Shown here: piece by piece, positions 1 through 7,642 of the stretch | Position numbering within the stretch: the stretch's first letter is position 1 | How the letters are laid out: each line of letters begins with the position of its first letter | From: a virus | Length of the DNA stretch: 33,859 nucleotides | Virus record (IMG/VR): IMGVR_UViG_3300027833_000134 | Span: 1 to 33,859 of that record | Reading direction: 5' to 3' (one strand) | Program-made: the position numbers and the translations under genes | The notes under the pieces: model-generated | The model's input: only the letters and a program-made list of their open reading frames with translations | Database searches by the model: none | What the model was told of the DNA's origin: nothing

Positions 1-2
1 TA

Positions 3-434
3 ACAGCACAAGATATAAGAGAAATGAATCTCTTTAAGTACTATAGGTTAGTAAGAAAATGGGCTTGTAAAACTTACAACATAACCGACGCTGACCTAGA
101 GTTACTTATATATTTAGATTGTAAAGGTAGGTTTAATAGACAAGATTTTATAAACGGAGTGTACACGATGAGTTGGGACAAAGCTAGATGGGACAGGCTT
201 AGGAAAAACGATTGGATAGAAGTGTGGAGGCATAGAAACAGAACTACTATAAAGTATTCTGTGTTTAAAACTTCTTTTAAATGCTCTCAATTAATAAGTA
301 GGATATATAGAGTACTACTAGGAGAAGAAGATTTACCAACGTCAGAGAGAAGTAAATTTTTTAATAACAAATCATATACAGATAAAGTTTACAACAAAGC
401 TATAGACGATATGATTAAAGACAAAGACAGATAA
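3..434 (+). CDS. Winged-helix-like conserved phage protein, 5' partial
   Basis: The reading frame is open back to the left edge: codons 3-23 read TAQDIRE directly before the ATG at 24. The true start is therefore probably upstream, although ATG 24 (136 aa) is a possible start. The protein is basic and aromatic-rich. A helical run around ITDADLELLIYL is followed by a segment ending WDRLRKNDWIEVW and then RNRTTIKY, which has the look of a helix-turn-helix with a beta wing (MarR-like by pattern only). A DNA-binding role is inference. Its stop is one base short of the next gene's ATG, so it is probably co-transcribed with the HExxH gene and the holin. Confidence 0.6.
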   Translation, partial: TAQDIREMNLFKYYRLVRKWACKTYNITDADLELLIYLDCKGRFNRQDFINGVYTMSWDKARWDRLRKNDWIEVWRHRNRTTIKYSVFKTSFKCSQLISRIYRVLLGEEDLPTSERSKFFNNKSYTDKVYNKAIDDMIKDKDR

Positions 435-435
435 C

Positions 436-804
436 ATGGCATTTAAACTTGGAAGAGAAAAACGAGGTATTAAAAACTCACAGACTACACCTATATTTAG
501 AAAAAAACTAGATAAAGGTATTTTAGGTGAAGCCAATGACGATGGAAGTATATTTATTAGTAAAGATATAAAACCTGGTAGTAAGCAAGAAAAAGAAGTA
601 ATAACCCATGAAAGTAAGCACGCTAGAGATATGAGTGATGGTAAGCTTTCTTATGGTGATGATCACATTAGGTATAATGGTAAAACTTATCATAGAGAAA
701 ATGGTAAGATAAAGTATAATGGAAAGTGGCACGAAGAAGGAAGCAAAGAGTTTCCTTGGGAAAAAGCCGCATATAAAGAATCAGACAAAATTAAAAACAA
801 ATAA
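436..804 (+). CDS. Small HExxH putative metallopeptidase-like protein
   Basis: This 122-aa basic protein carries the zincin signature HESKH at residues 58-62, within VITHESKHARDM. That gives His58 and His62 as possible zinc ligands and Glu59 as possible catalytic base. A downstream PWEKAAY segment puts Glu109 where a third ligand could lie. No signal peptide or membrane segment is visible. The gene starts two bases after the previous stop and ends three bases before the next start, two genes upstream of the holin. From memory, similar short MAFKLG...HExxH proteins occur in other Bacteroidota phages. The substrate is unknown: it could process virion proteins, act in lysis, or be a non-catalytic relic. 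Confidence 0.65.
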   Translation: MAFKLGREKRGIKNSQTTPIFRKKLDKGILGEANDDGSIFISKDIKPGSKQEKEVITHESKHARDMSDGKLSYGDDHIRYNGKTYHRENGKIKYNGKWHEEGSKEFPWEKAAYKESDKIKNK

Positions 805-806
805 CT

Positions 807-1181
807 ATGGCATTCAAAATGAAAGGTAGTTCGTTATACGGATCACCACTAGCTCAAAAAAAAGGTAAAAAAAATAATAATCCTAAAGATTCAGAGGGAA
901 GATCTCAAAACGTAAACGCTAAAGACTATTTAATAGAAGACGTTTCCGAGGTTCAAAAAAACGACAAAGGACTATTTGTTACTGGTCTTGAGGATGGAAA
1001 CTTTAGCAACAACTCAACTCAGGATACTACTTACTTACCTCGTGGTGCTAAACACTGGAGTGGTAAAGATTACAAAAAAGGTGATTATCTAGATGAAACT
1101 GATTTTGAAGAAGGAGATTTAGGAACTGGCTATGACTTTGATAAAAAGAAAATAAGACCATCTAAGAAAAAGAAAAAGTAA
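807..1181 (+). CDS. Lysine-rich small phage protein of unknown function
   Basis: This protein of 124 aa has no domain I recognise. The N-terminus is basic and low in complexity (MAFKMKGSSLYGSP, then a KKGKKNNN run). The middle is acidic (DETDFEEGDLGTG), and the C-terminus is a run of lysines. It opens with MAFK, as does the preceding HExxH protein, and the first 12 bases of the two genes are nearly identical. Its TAA stop shares one base with the holin ATG (TAATG), suggesting translational coupling. The charge pattern suggests a disordered protein that binds DNA or other proteins, but that is inference. Confidence 0.55.
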   Translation: MAFKMKGSSLYGSPLAQKKGKKNNNPKDSEGRSQNVNAKDYLIEDVSEVQKNDKGLFVTGLEDGNFSNNSTQDTTYLPRGAKHWSGKDYKKGDYLDETDFEEGDLGTGYDFDKKKIRPSKKKKK

Positions 1182-1567
1182 TGTTAGGTAAATTACTATC
1201 TGGTGGTGCTACTGAACTCATAAAAAGTGTCGGCGGCGTTATAGACAACTTACATACTTCAAAAGAAGAAAAGCTAGCAGCAGAGCTTAAAATCAAAGAG
1301 ATGGTGATGAGTTACGAAGCGGAGATGCAAAAGCAAGTAACTGAGCGTTGGAAAATGGATATGCAATCCGATTCATGGCTTAGTAAAAACATAAGACCTT
1401 TAGTCTTAATATTCCTAGTGGTATCGACGGTATTATTAATATTTATCGATGCTGGAATTATTAGGTTTGAGGTTAAATCTTCGTGGGTAGATTTATTACA
1501 ATTAGTTTTAATAACAGTTATAGGTGCTTACTTCGGTGGCAGAAGCTTGGAGAAAGTAAAAAAATAA
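1181..1567 (+). CDS. Holin, GTA/3TM-type
   Basis: This 128-aa protein has the layout of the 3TM/GTA holin family. An amphipathic N-terminus (residues 1-22) is followed by a charged helix (about 28-60). The segment WLSKNIRPLVL then leads into a membrane span at about 71-93, and a second span at about 102-119 ends in IGAYFGGRSLEK. The NIRP-before-helix and FGGRSLEK endings are what I recognise of the family. Holins collect in the inner membrane and open it late in infection so that lytic enzymes reach the cell wall. No recognisable endolysin lies beside it here. It starts by TAATG overlap with the previous gene. Confidence 0.8.
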   Translation: MLGKLLSGGATELIKSVGGVIDNLHTSKEEKLAAELKIKEMVMSYEAEMQKQVTERWKMDMQSDSWLSKNIRPLVLIFLVVSTVLLIFIDAGIIRFEVKSSWVDLLQLVLITVIGAYFGGRSLEKVKK

Positions 1568-1574
1568 ATAATTA

Positions 1575-2375
1575 ATGGCTAGAATTAGTACATACGCAAT
1601 AGACCCGGTACTAGACGCACTAGACAAGCTTCACGGTACTGATGAGAACGGAGTTACAAGAAACTTCAATATGGGTGGAGGTGGACCAGTTACACCTGGT
1701 GGTGGAACTAGCAACACTTATATAACAAACAACTCAAGCACTACTGTAAATAACTCTGTTGTAAACTATATAACAGAAGCCGATCCTAGGGCTTTGGCTT
1801 TTTTATACCACAACAATACGTTACACGCAAGTGGTACTAATTATACTGGTGGAACAATAAACATTTCAAGTGCAGCTAACTCTATAGTATTTTCAGCTGT
1901 ATCTACATTGAAAGTTAGTAAATTTCCATACGCAACACATTTAAACAACCCTTCTCCTCTTACTTCACAAAACATATTAGCTGAGTACGTGGGAATGAAG
2001 GTTAAGTGGTCTTGGGTTAATGATCCAAATGTTTATGGTATATATGAGGTAAATAGCTTTATTCAAGATACTTCAAATACGGACTTTTATGACATGGGTC
2101 TTACGTATATATCTGGAAATGGATCGCTAACAGCACACCCGCTTCCAGATCTTTATATATTAGAGCCTTTTGGCGATGGTGGTGACAAACACTATACTCA
2201 CACGGAAACAAACGCAACTTCAACTTGGACTGTTGATCATAACTTAGGTAAATACCCAGCTGTACAATGTGTGGTTGGTAACACTATATTTATACCTAAC
2301 GTAGAACACATATCCATCAATCAATTAAAAATATATTTATCCGCTGATGGTAGTGGAAAAGCTTACTGTAACTAA
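1575..2375 (+). CDS. Tail fibre/tip protein with HNLG C-terminal domain
   Basis: This 266-aa protein is probably virion-associated. The N-terminal ~40 residues may attach to the tail. A Gly/Pro/Thr/Asn linker follows (GGGGPVTPGGG, then Asn/Ser/Thr repeats), and then a beta-rich middle. The last ~50 residues contain STWTVDHNLGKYP (HNLG at 222-225), a pattern common at the C-terminal tips of phage fibre and adhesin proteins. It opens the host-recognition cluster and is followed by a 30-base A/C-rich leader before the next fibre gene. A receptor-binding role is inferred from this pattern and the location. Confidence 0.6.
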   Translation: MARISTYAIDPVLDALDKLHGTDENGVTRNFNMGGGGPVTPGGGTSNTYITNNSSTTVNNSVVNYITEADPRALAFLYHNNTLHASGTNYTGGTINISSAANSIVFSAVSTLKVSKFPYATHLNNPSPLTSQNILAEYVGMKVKWSWVNDPNVYGIYEVNSFIQDTSNTDFYDMGLTYISGNGSLTAHPLPDLYILEPFGDGGDKHYTHTETNATSTWTVDHNLGKYPAVQCVVGNTIFIPNVEHISINQLKIYLSADGSGKAYCN

Positions 2376-2405
2376 CAAAACAAATAACAAACTTAAAACA
2401 ATAAC

Positions 2406-4427
2406 ATGAAATTTCTAAATCACTTAGATCTTGTAGAAAATGAAGCAAGACGACTTAAAATGTACCGAGTTGCAGCTTCTGCCTACACTCCAAGTATAAC
2501 ATCATCTGGTAATATAATTATGGACACAGCCGCGGCTATTCCAAAGTGGTGGGATGGTACTGCTTGGCGTGACTTCTCATATAACACTACTGGTGGTGTA
2601 AATACTACTTACACTTATGCTGTTCCAGCTAGTACAACTAAACTTAGGTTAACTGGGTCTGATTCCACTACTAATGATATTGAAATAGCTGCTGGTACAG
2701 GTTTTATGTCTGTCGTTAGAACAAATGCTAATAAACTAACAATAAATAACGAGACTTACAATATTGGAATTTCTACACCTACAACTGCTGTATCGGGTAA
2801 AAACGTTGCTATAGATCTTGGTAGAAGTAGTGGTAGTGTAGTTGATGAGGTTGGTATACAAGATGGTACGTATATAACTAACAGTATAGTAAACACTGGT
2901 ACATTCAAGGGAGATTTAAGTGCTGTTGATGGAACTGCTGGTGAAGCTGAAAGAGTTTTAGCTAAAAGTAACAAATGGATAACTATAGCGTCAATAAACA
3001 CAAATACACAGAACACTTACTCAACAAGTATCCCGTCATCAACAACAAAACTTAGATTGTCTGGTGCTGGCGCAGCTGGTAACACAACAGATGATATTGA
3101 GTTTGTAGGTTCTGGTGCTACGAGTGTTACTAGAACAAATGATAGCAAGTTTACTATATCATCTACTAATACACAGTACACTGGTACAGTTAGTACTGGT
3201 ATAACTTTAACTGGTACCGTGTTCACAGTTAACACTTGGGGCCAAATAAGTCTTGCTACTTCAGGTTCAACACAAGGTGAGACTGCTGGTAGATACTATA
3301 GAGTAGGAACGGACACTGCTGGTAAACTTATAGTAAATGTACCTTGGGTAAACACAAATACAAATACAACTTATACCGCTGGTACTGGTATGACATTAAA
3401 TTCAACAACGTTTAATGTTAATACTTGGGGCGCTATATCTGGTACTTTAAACGCTGCTCAAGGTGAGACATCTGGTAAGTGGTATAAAGTTAACACTGAC
3501 TCGAATGACAAACTTGTAGTTAATGTACCTTGGCAGAACACTCAAACAACTAATACTGACGCTAACTACGCTTTAAGTGTAGGTGCTGTATCTTCAAATG
3601 AGTCTACGTTATCATTAGTTGGTTCTTCTGGTGGTTCTACAACAACTGCTAAATTCTCAGGTACTACTAATGAAATAGAAATCACAACTCCAGCAACTGG
3701 TAATGCTGGTGATATTACTATTGGTTTACCGAACGATGTAACAATTGGTAATGATTTAGCTGTTACTAACGATCTTACTGTAACTGGTGATTTAACTGTT
3801 AACGGTACAACAACAACAATAGATACTACACAACTTCTAATTGAAGATAATCTTATAACGTTAAACAAGAATCAAACCGGTACACCTTCAACTACCTTAA
3901 CTTCTGGTATTGAAGTAGAAAGAGGTACACCAACTAATTCTAGTATTCATTGGGTTGAGCAAACGGACAAATGGGTTGCTAATGATGGATCAAACTCTTA
4001 TAACATAATACAAAATGTATTTACAACTGCAACTGGTGACAGTGGTACTGCAGCGGCTAACTCATACACAACTGCTTTAGCTGTAAACGGTGCAAATGGT
4101 ATAACAACTACAGCCTCAGGTCAAGCAATATCAATATCTGGTGGAACTGGTATGACTCCATCAAAAGTTGCAACCATATCTTCTACAAGTATAAACTCTT
4201 CTACAAACAAAAAAGCAACTATTACACATAACTTAGGTACTAAAGATATAGTAGTTAGACTTTACGAAATACAAGGTGAAGGTGCTTATAATGAGATTTA
4301 CGCAGATGTAACAGCAACTACCACATCGGCGTGCACGGTTCAATTCTCCGCAAACCTAAGTGTTAGTGTTAGAGCCGTAATAATTGCTGCTAGATATGCT
4401 GGATCTGTAACTCCAACATACTCATAG
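2406..4427 (+). CDS. Repeat-built tail fibre protein
   Basis: This 673-aa protein is rich in Thr, Ser, Asn and Gly, with almost no Cys, as is typical of trimeric beta-structured fibres. Two module types are each present twice: a STTKLRL...TNDIE type of about 50 residues (67-115 and 204-253) and a VNTWG...GETxG...VNVPW type (264-314 and 327-376). A beta-helix-like stretch (NDLAVTNDLTVTGDLTVNG) follows. The C-terminal domain begins near ITHNLG (HNLG 608-611). The N-terminus MKFLN matches that of the next fibre gene, suggesting a shared attachment leader. It stops with TAG, as does the next fibre; most neighbours use TAA. Confidence 0.75.
   Translation: MKFLNHLDLVENEARRLKMYRVAASAYTPSITSSGNIIMDTAAAIPKWWDGTAWRDFSYNTTGGVNTTYTYAVPASTTKLRLTGSDSTTNDIEIAAGTGFMSVVRTNANKLTINNETYNIGISTPTTAVSGKNVAIDLGRSSGSVVDEVGIQDGTYITNSIVNTGTFKGDLSAVDGTAGEAERVLAKSNKWITIASINTNTQNTYSTSIPSSTTKLRLSGAGAAGNTTDDIEFVGSGATSVTRTNDSKFTISSTNTQYTGTVSTGITLTGTVFTVNTWGQISLATSGSTQGETAGRYYRVGTDTAGKLIVNVPWVNTNTNTTYTAGTGMTLNSTTFNVNTWGAISGTLNAAQGETSGKWYKVNTDSNDKLVVNVPWQNTQTTNTDANYALSVGAVSSNESTLSLVGSSGGSTTTAKFSGTTNEIEITTPATGNAGDITIGLPNDVTIGNDLAVTNDLTVTGDLTVNGTTTTIDTTQLLIEDNLITLNKNQTGTPSTTLTSGIEVERGTPTNSSIHWVEQTDKWVANDGSNSYNIIQNVFTTATGDSGTAAANSYTTALAVNGANGITTTASGQAISISGGTGMTPSKVATISSTSINSSTNKKATITHNLGTKDIVVRLYEIQGEGAYNEIYADVTATTTSACTVQFSANLSVSVRAVIIAARYAGSVTPTYS
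2604..2750 (+). repeat. Fibre module A, copy 1
   Basis: This stretch encodes residues 67-115 of the 673-aa fibre, with the pattern TYTYAVPASTTKLRL then TNDIE, VVRTN and KLTINN. It matches the protein at 3015-3164 by eye. The likeness is clear in protein and partial in DNA, so the duplication is not recent. Confidence 0.65.
3015..3164 (+). repeat. Fibre module A, copy 2
   Basis: This stretch encodes residues 204-253 of the same fibre (TYSTSIPSSTTKLRL, then TDDIE, VTRTN, KFTISS). It is the second copy of the module at 2604-2750, set apart by about 88 residues of unrelated sequence. Confidence 0.65.
3195..3347 (+). repeat. Fibre module B, copy 1
   Basis: This stretch encodes residues 264-314: TGITL, VNTWG, QGETAGRYY, KLIVNVPW. 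It is followed after about 12 residues by a second copy, so the two form a tandem pair. Confidence 0.7.
3384..3533 (+). repeat. Fibre module B, copy 2
   Basis: This stretch encodes residues 327-376: TGMTL, VNTWG, QGETSGKWY, KLVVNVPW. VNTWG, QGET and VNVPW are shared with the first copy, and the spacing between them is preserved within one residue. Confidence 0.7.
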
Positions 4428-4450
4428 ATAATAACAATAAAATTTAATAG

Positions 4451-7400
4451 ATGAAGTTTTTAAACGACATTATATTAACAGGTGCAGGGGCTGATTTAAC
4501 GGCCCCTGCCACTGTTACTTTTTCGGGGCTTAGCACAACAACAGAAACAAATGCTGTTGTAATAAATAGCTCGGGTGTCCTTAGTAAAAGGACATTAGGT
4601 AGTAATGCGTTTAATAGTACAACAATACCTACTAACGCTGTGCTAACTACAGGCAACCAGACTATAGCCGGTGTCAAAACATTCTCTAATAATTTAACTG
4701 TTGGTAGCAACTCTTTGACAGCTGGCTCGTTAGACATAAACGGCAATGCAGATATTTCTGGTAACCTAACGGGAGTTGATGCTTTCACTGCTAGTGGTAA
4801 AATACAAGGTGCAGAATTAGAAGGAACAAGTTTAGACATTAACGGCAATGGTGATGTATCAGGAACGTTAAATGTAACGGGTAGTATAACAACAAGCAGC
4901 GCTGGAGTTAATGGAAATTTATACGCTAACAGGTATATTCAAAATGCAACTGGTATACCAACAAACAATTTAGGGGCGCCAACAGTAACTGAAATGGCTT
5001 TGTTTGAAAATCAATTTAGACCTCAAACAACTTTAGCTAATAGTTATGATGATTTAGCTGATCTTACATTTTTTACTAGAGCAAGTGGTACTGGTGAAGG
5101 TGATTATGCAGAAGTAACTAGTTATAGTGACGATCAGAAGCGTAAGTTCTTAAGAACACATAACTCTTCTGTTGTAATACCAAATGGGCATAATTCATTT
5201 AGAATAGAGTTTGTAGCTAAGTATTATACCTTTGCAAACGCAATGGTGGCTTATTGGTCTAGTCAAAGTCACAATTCACAGGTTCATGTATGGAAAAGAA
5301 GATGTGATAACAATGAGTGGTATCAACACACTAGCTCAACAACTACAGTTTCTTCTTGGCCTGGACACTTATATTTACCTTTTGGCACAATAGCTTGGAA
5401 CGAAGACAATACAACTTCCTCAGGCCACTACAATAAAATAAGAATAGAATTCACTAACATTACCTGGAGTACAGGAAGTTATTCTGATAGGGATATACTT
5501 TTATATGGTATGCAAATATGGGGTGGTTACCCATCAGGTAAAAGAACCGTGCATAATTATGATCAAAATGGTAAGCTAGATCTATTTAAAGACCTTGGTT
5601 TACCAGACAATGGTGTTGCAACTTTTGGTAGTGGTGATGATTTAAAAATATACCACGATGGTAGTAATTCATACATAGAAGATTCTGGTACTGGTAATTT
5701 AAAGATCAGGACTAACGCTTTAAATGTAATGAATGCCGCAAATAGCGAGACTATGCTGAGCGCTACGGAAAATGGAGCTGTTTCTCTTTATTATGACAAC
5801 GCTTTAAAACTAACAACAGCTTCTGGTGGTATTAATATAACAGGTGAATTAGAAGCTGATAGTTTAGACATAGACGGTAACGCTGATATATCTGGCACGC
5901 TGTCAGGTAATTTTGTAGTAAGAAGTACAAACAATGCAAACACAGATGGAGCAAACTTTGCTGTAGACACAACAAACAAAAGTGCAGATGAATATGCTTA
6001 TGAAGTTTTGCGTAGTGGTACTACAGTGGCTGGTATAACTATGGTCGGTAAAATTACTGGTACAGAGTTAGAAGGTACAAGTTTAGACATTAATGGTAAC
6101 GCTGATATATCTGGGACTTTAACTATAGTTGCGCCAACAGCTAATTTACACGCAGCAACCAAAGCCTACGTAGATGGAGCTGTTATAGCAAACACAGACA
6201 CTCAAGATTTATCTCAGAGTGGTAATACGGTTTCTTTGGTTGATGGAGGTAGTGTTGATATAAGTGCTACAACTGCGGTTGCAGCTAACACATCACACGC
6301 CGCTTCAGCTCATGCTCCATCAAATGCAGAGCAAAATGTACAATCTGATTGGAATGCTACAAGTGGTGATGCTTTTATAGATAACAAACCTACAATACCT
6401 AGTGGTAATCAAATTATTGATTGGACATCAGACCAAGGGTCTACAAACATCCACGCGGGTAATTACACTGATACAGACACTGTTTACACTCACCCAACAA
6501 CCGCTGGTAATAAACATATACCAACAGGTGGTGCTAGTGGTGAGTTTTTAAAATATACAGCAAGTGGAACAGCTGTCTGGGCAACGCCTTCTTATATAGC
6601 CAACACTGATACTAATAAATTTCTAAGTGGTATATCAAAAAGTAGTAATACGCTAACTTTTACTGTAACCGGTGGTACTAATCAAACTTATACATTTGGT
6701 GCCAACGCGTTTAATAGTACAACCATCCCGGCAGCAGAATCCTACACTCAACACGAGAATATATCAGCCGCAACATCCGTTAACGGAACTGGTAGAGCGT
6801 ACATACAAGATATAACTGTAGATAGCAATGGTCATGTTACTGGAATTGCAACAGCTACTGAAACAGTAGTAAATACAAATACACAGAACAGTGCCGCTAC
6901 AACAAGAGGCTTCTTTTCTGGTTCAGGTATAAATACTAGCACTGGTGTTATCACGAACACTACTTACGGTAGTGCTACTACAGAAGCCAGAGGGCTTGTA
7001 ATGGTTGGTGACGGTCTGAGTATTACAGAAACAGGTGTTTTATCAGCAACCGCGAGTACCGATGCTACAACATCAGCATCTGGGGATATGTCATCTCAGG
7101 ATAAAACTAAATTAGATGGTATTGAGTCTTTAGCAGACAAGACAGATGCAACCAACGTGGCTGCGGCTGGAGCCAGTATGAAAACCTCTACAGAAACAAT
7201 TAGTGGTGCTAAAACTTTTAGCTCTTTAACAACTATAAGTAACACAACAGATTCTTCTAGTGCTGCCGGTACAAATGGCGCGTTAAGAACCGCTGGTGGA
7301 GCAAGTGTTGCTAAAAAATTATATGTAGGTTCTACGATAACAGGTTCTGCTGATGTAATAGCTTACTCAGATAAGCGTTTAAAGAAAAACGTTAAAACAT

Positions 7401-7642
7401 TAGATGGTAAGAAAGTGTTAGAGATGCGAGGAGTTAGTTTCGAGCGTACTGACAGTGGAAAACAAAGTTCAGGTGTAATAGCACAGGAAATGGAAAAGGT
7501 TGCACCAGAACTCGTTATAGACGATGGTAACTACAAAGGTGTTGCTTATGGTAACGTTGTAGGTTATTTAATAGAAGCTATAAAAGATCAACAAAAACAA
7601 ATTGACGAATTAAAAGAACTTTGCAATGGCTGTTCCAAGTAG
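4451..7642 (+). CDS. Long tail fibre with C-terminal S74 self-cleaving chaperone
   Basis: This 1063-aa fibre has an N-terminal leader beginning MKFLN. Long Thr/Asn/Gly/Ser-rich repeats include four copies of SLDINGNADISG-type sequence (residues 93, 127, 471 and 544). An inserted, more globular region lies at about residues 185-400 and is Trp-rich with two Cys. The C-terminus is a peptidase S74 intramolecular chaperone with the hallmark SDKRLKKN. Ser973 and Lys978 have the spacing of the known Ser-Lys dyad. VSFERT, GVIAQE and VAPELV follow, then YLIEAI and a coiled-coil heptad tail. In this family the domain helps trimerise the fibre and then cuts itself off; cleavage before Ser973 would release about 91 residues. 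The gene overlaps the next by 17 bases. Confidence 0.88.
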   Translation: MKFLNDIILTGAGADLTAPATVTFSGLSTTTETNAVVINSSGVLSKRTLGSNAFNSTTIPTNAVLTTGNQTIAGVKTFSNNLTVGSNSLTAGSLDINGNADISGNLTGVDAFTASGKIQGAELEGTSLDINGNGDVSGTLNVTGSITTSSAGVNGNLYANRYIQNATGIPTNNLGAPTVTEMALFENQFRPQTTLANSYDDLADLTFFTRASGTGEGDYAEVTSYSDDQKRKFLRTHNSSVVIPNGHNSFRIEFVAKYYTFANAMVAYWSSQSHNSQVHVWKRRCDNNEWYQHTSSTTTVSSWPGHLYLPFGTIAWNEDNTTSSGHYNKIRIEFTNITWSTGSYSDRDILLYGMQIWGGYPSGKRTVHNYDQNGKLDLFKDLGLPDNGVATFGSGDDLKIYHDGSNSYIEDSGTGNLKIRTNALNVMNAANSETMLSATENGAVSLYYDNALKLTTASGGINITGELEADSLDIDGNADISGTLSGNFVVRSTNNANTDGANFAVDTTNKSADEYAYEVLRSGTTVAGITMVGKITGTELEGTSLDINGNADISGTLTIVAPTANLHAATKAYVDGAVIANTDTQDLSQSGNTVSLVDGGSVDISATTAVAANTSHAASAHAPSNAEQNVQSDWNATSGDAFIDNKPTIPSGNQIIDWTSDQGSTNIHAGNYTDTDTVYTHPTTAGNKHIPTGGASGEFLKYTASGTAVWATPSYIANTDTNKFLSGISKSSNTLTFTVTGGTNQTYTFGANAFNSTTIPAAESYTQHENISAATSVNGTGRAYIQDITVDSNGHVTGIATATETVVNTNTQNSAATTRGFFSGSGINTSTGVITNTTYGSATTEARGLVMVGDGLSITETGVLSATASTDATTSASGDMSSQDKTKLDGIESLADKTDATNVAAAGASMKTSTETISGAKTFSSLTTISNTTDSSSAAGTNGALRTAGGASVAKKLYVGSTITGSADVIAYSDKRLKKNVKTLDGKKVLEMRGVSFERTDSGKQSSGVIAQEMEKVAPELVIDDGNYKGVAYGNVVGYLIEAIKDQQKQIDELKELCNGCSK
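4727..6115 (+). repeat. Four dispersed SLDI(N/D)GN(A/G)D(I/V)SG repeats
   Basis: Copies lie at 4727-4762, 4829-4864, 5861-5896 and 6080-6115, all in frame. Each encodes 12 residues. The second and fourth are also preceded by the same ELEGT sequence. They look like repeated strands of a beta-helical shaft rather than a DNA-level element. Confidence 0.7.

Noticed and set aside
4727-6115. CRISPR-like or mobile repeat array
   Set aside because: The four repeats are in frame, unevenly spaced and match better in protein than in DNA; they are fibre shaft repeats.
4425-7642. TAG recoding, as seen in some crAss-like phages
   Set aside because: TAG ends the two fibre genes. Read-through would add only a few codons before another stop, and long genes have no internal in-frame TAG. 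The standard code fits.
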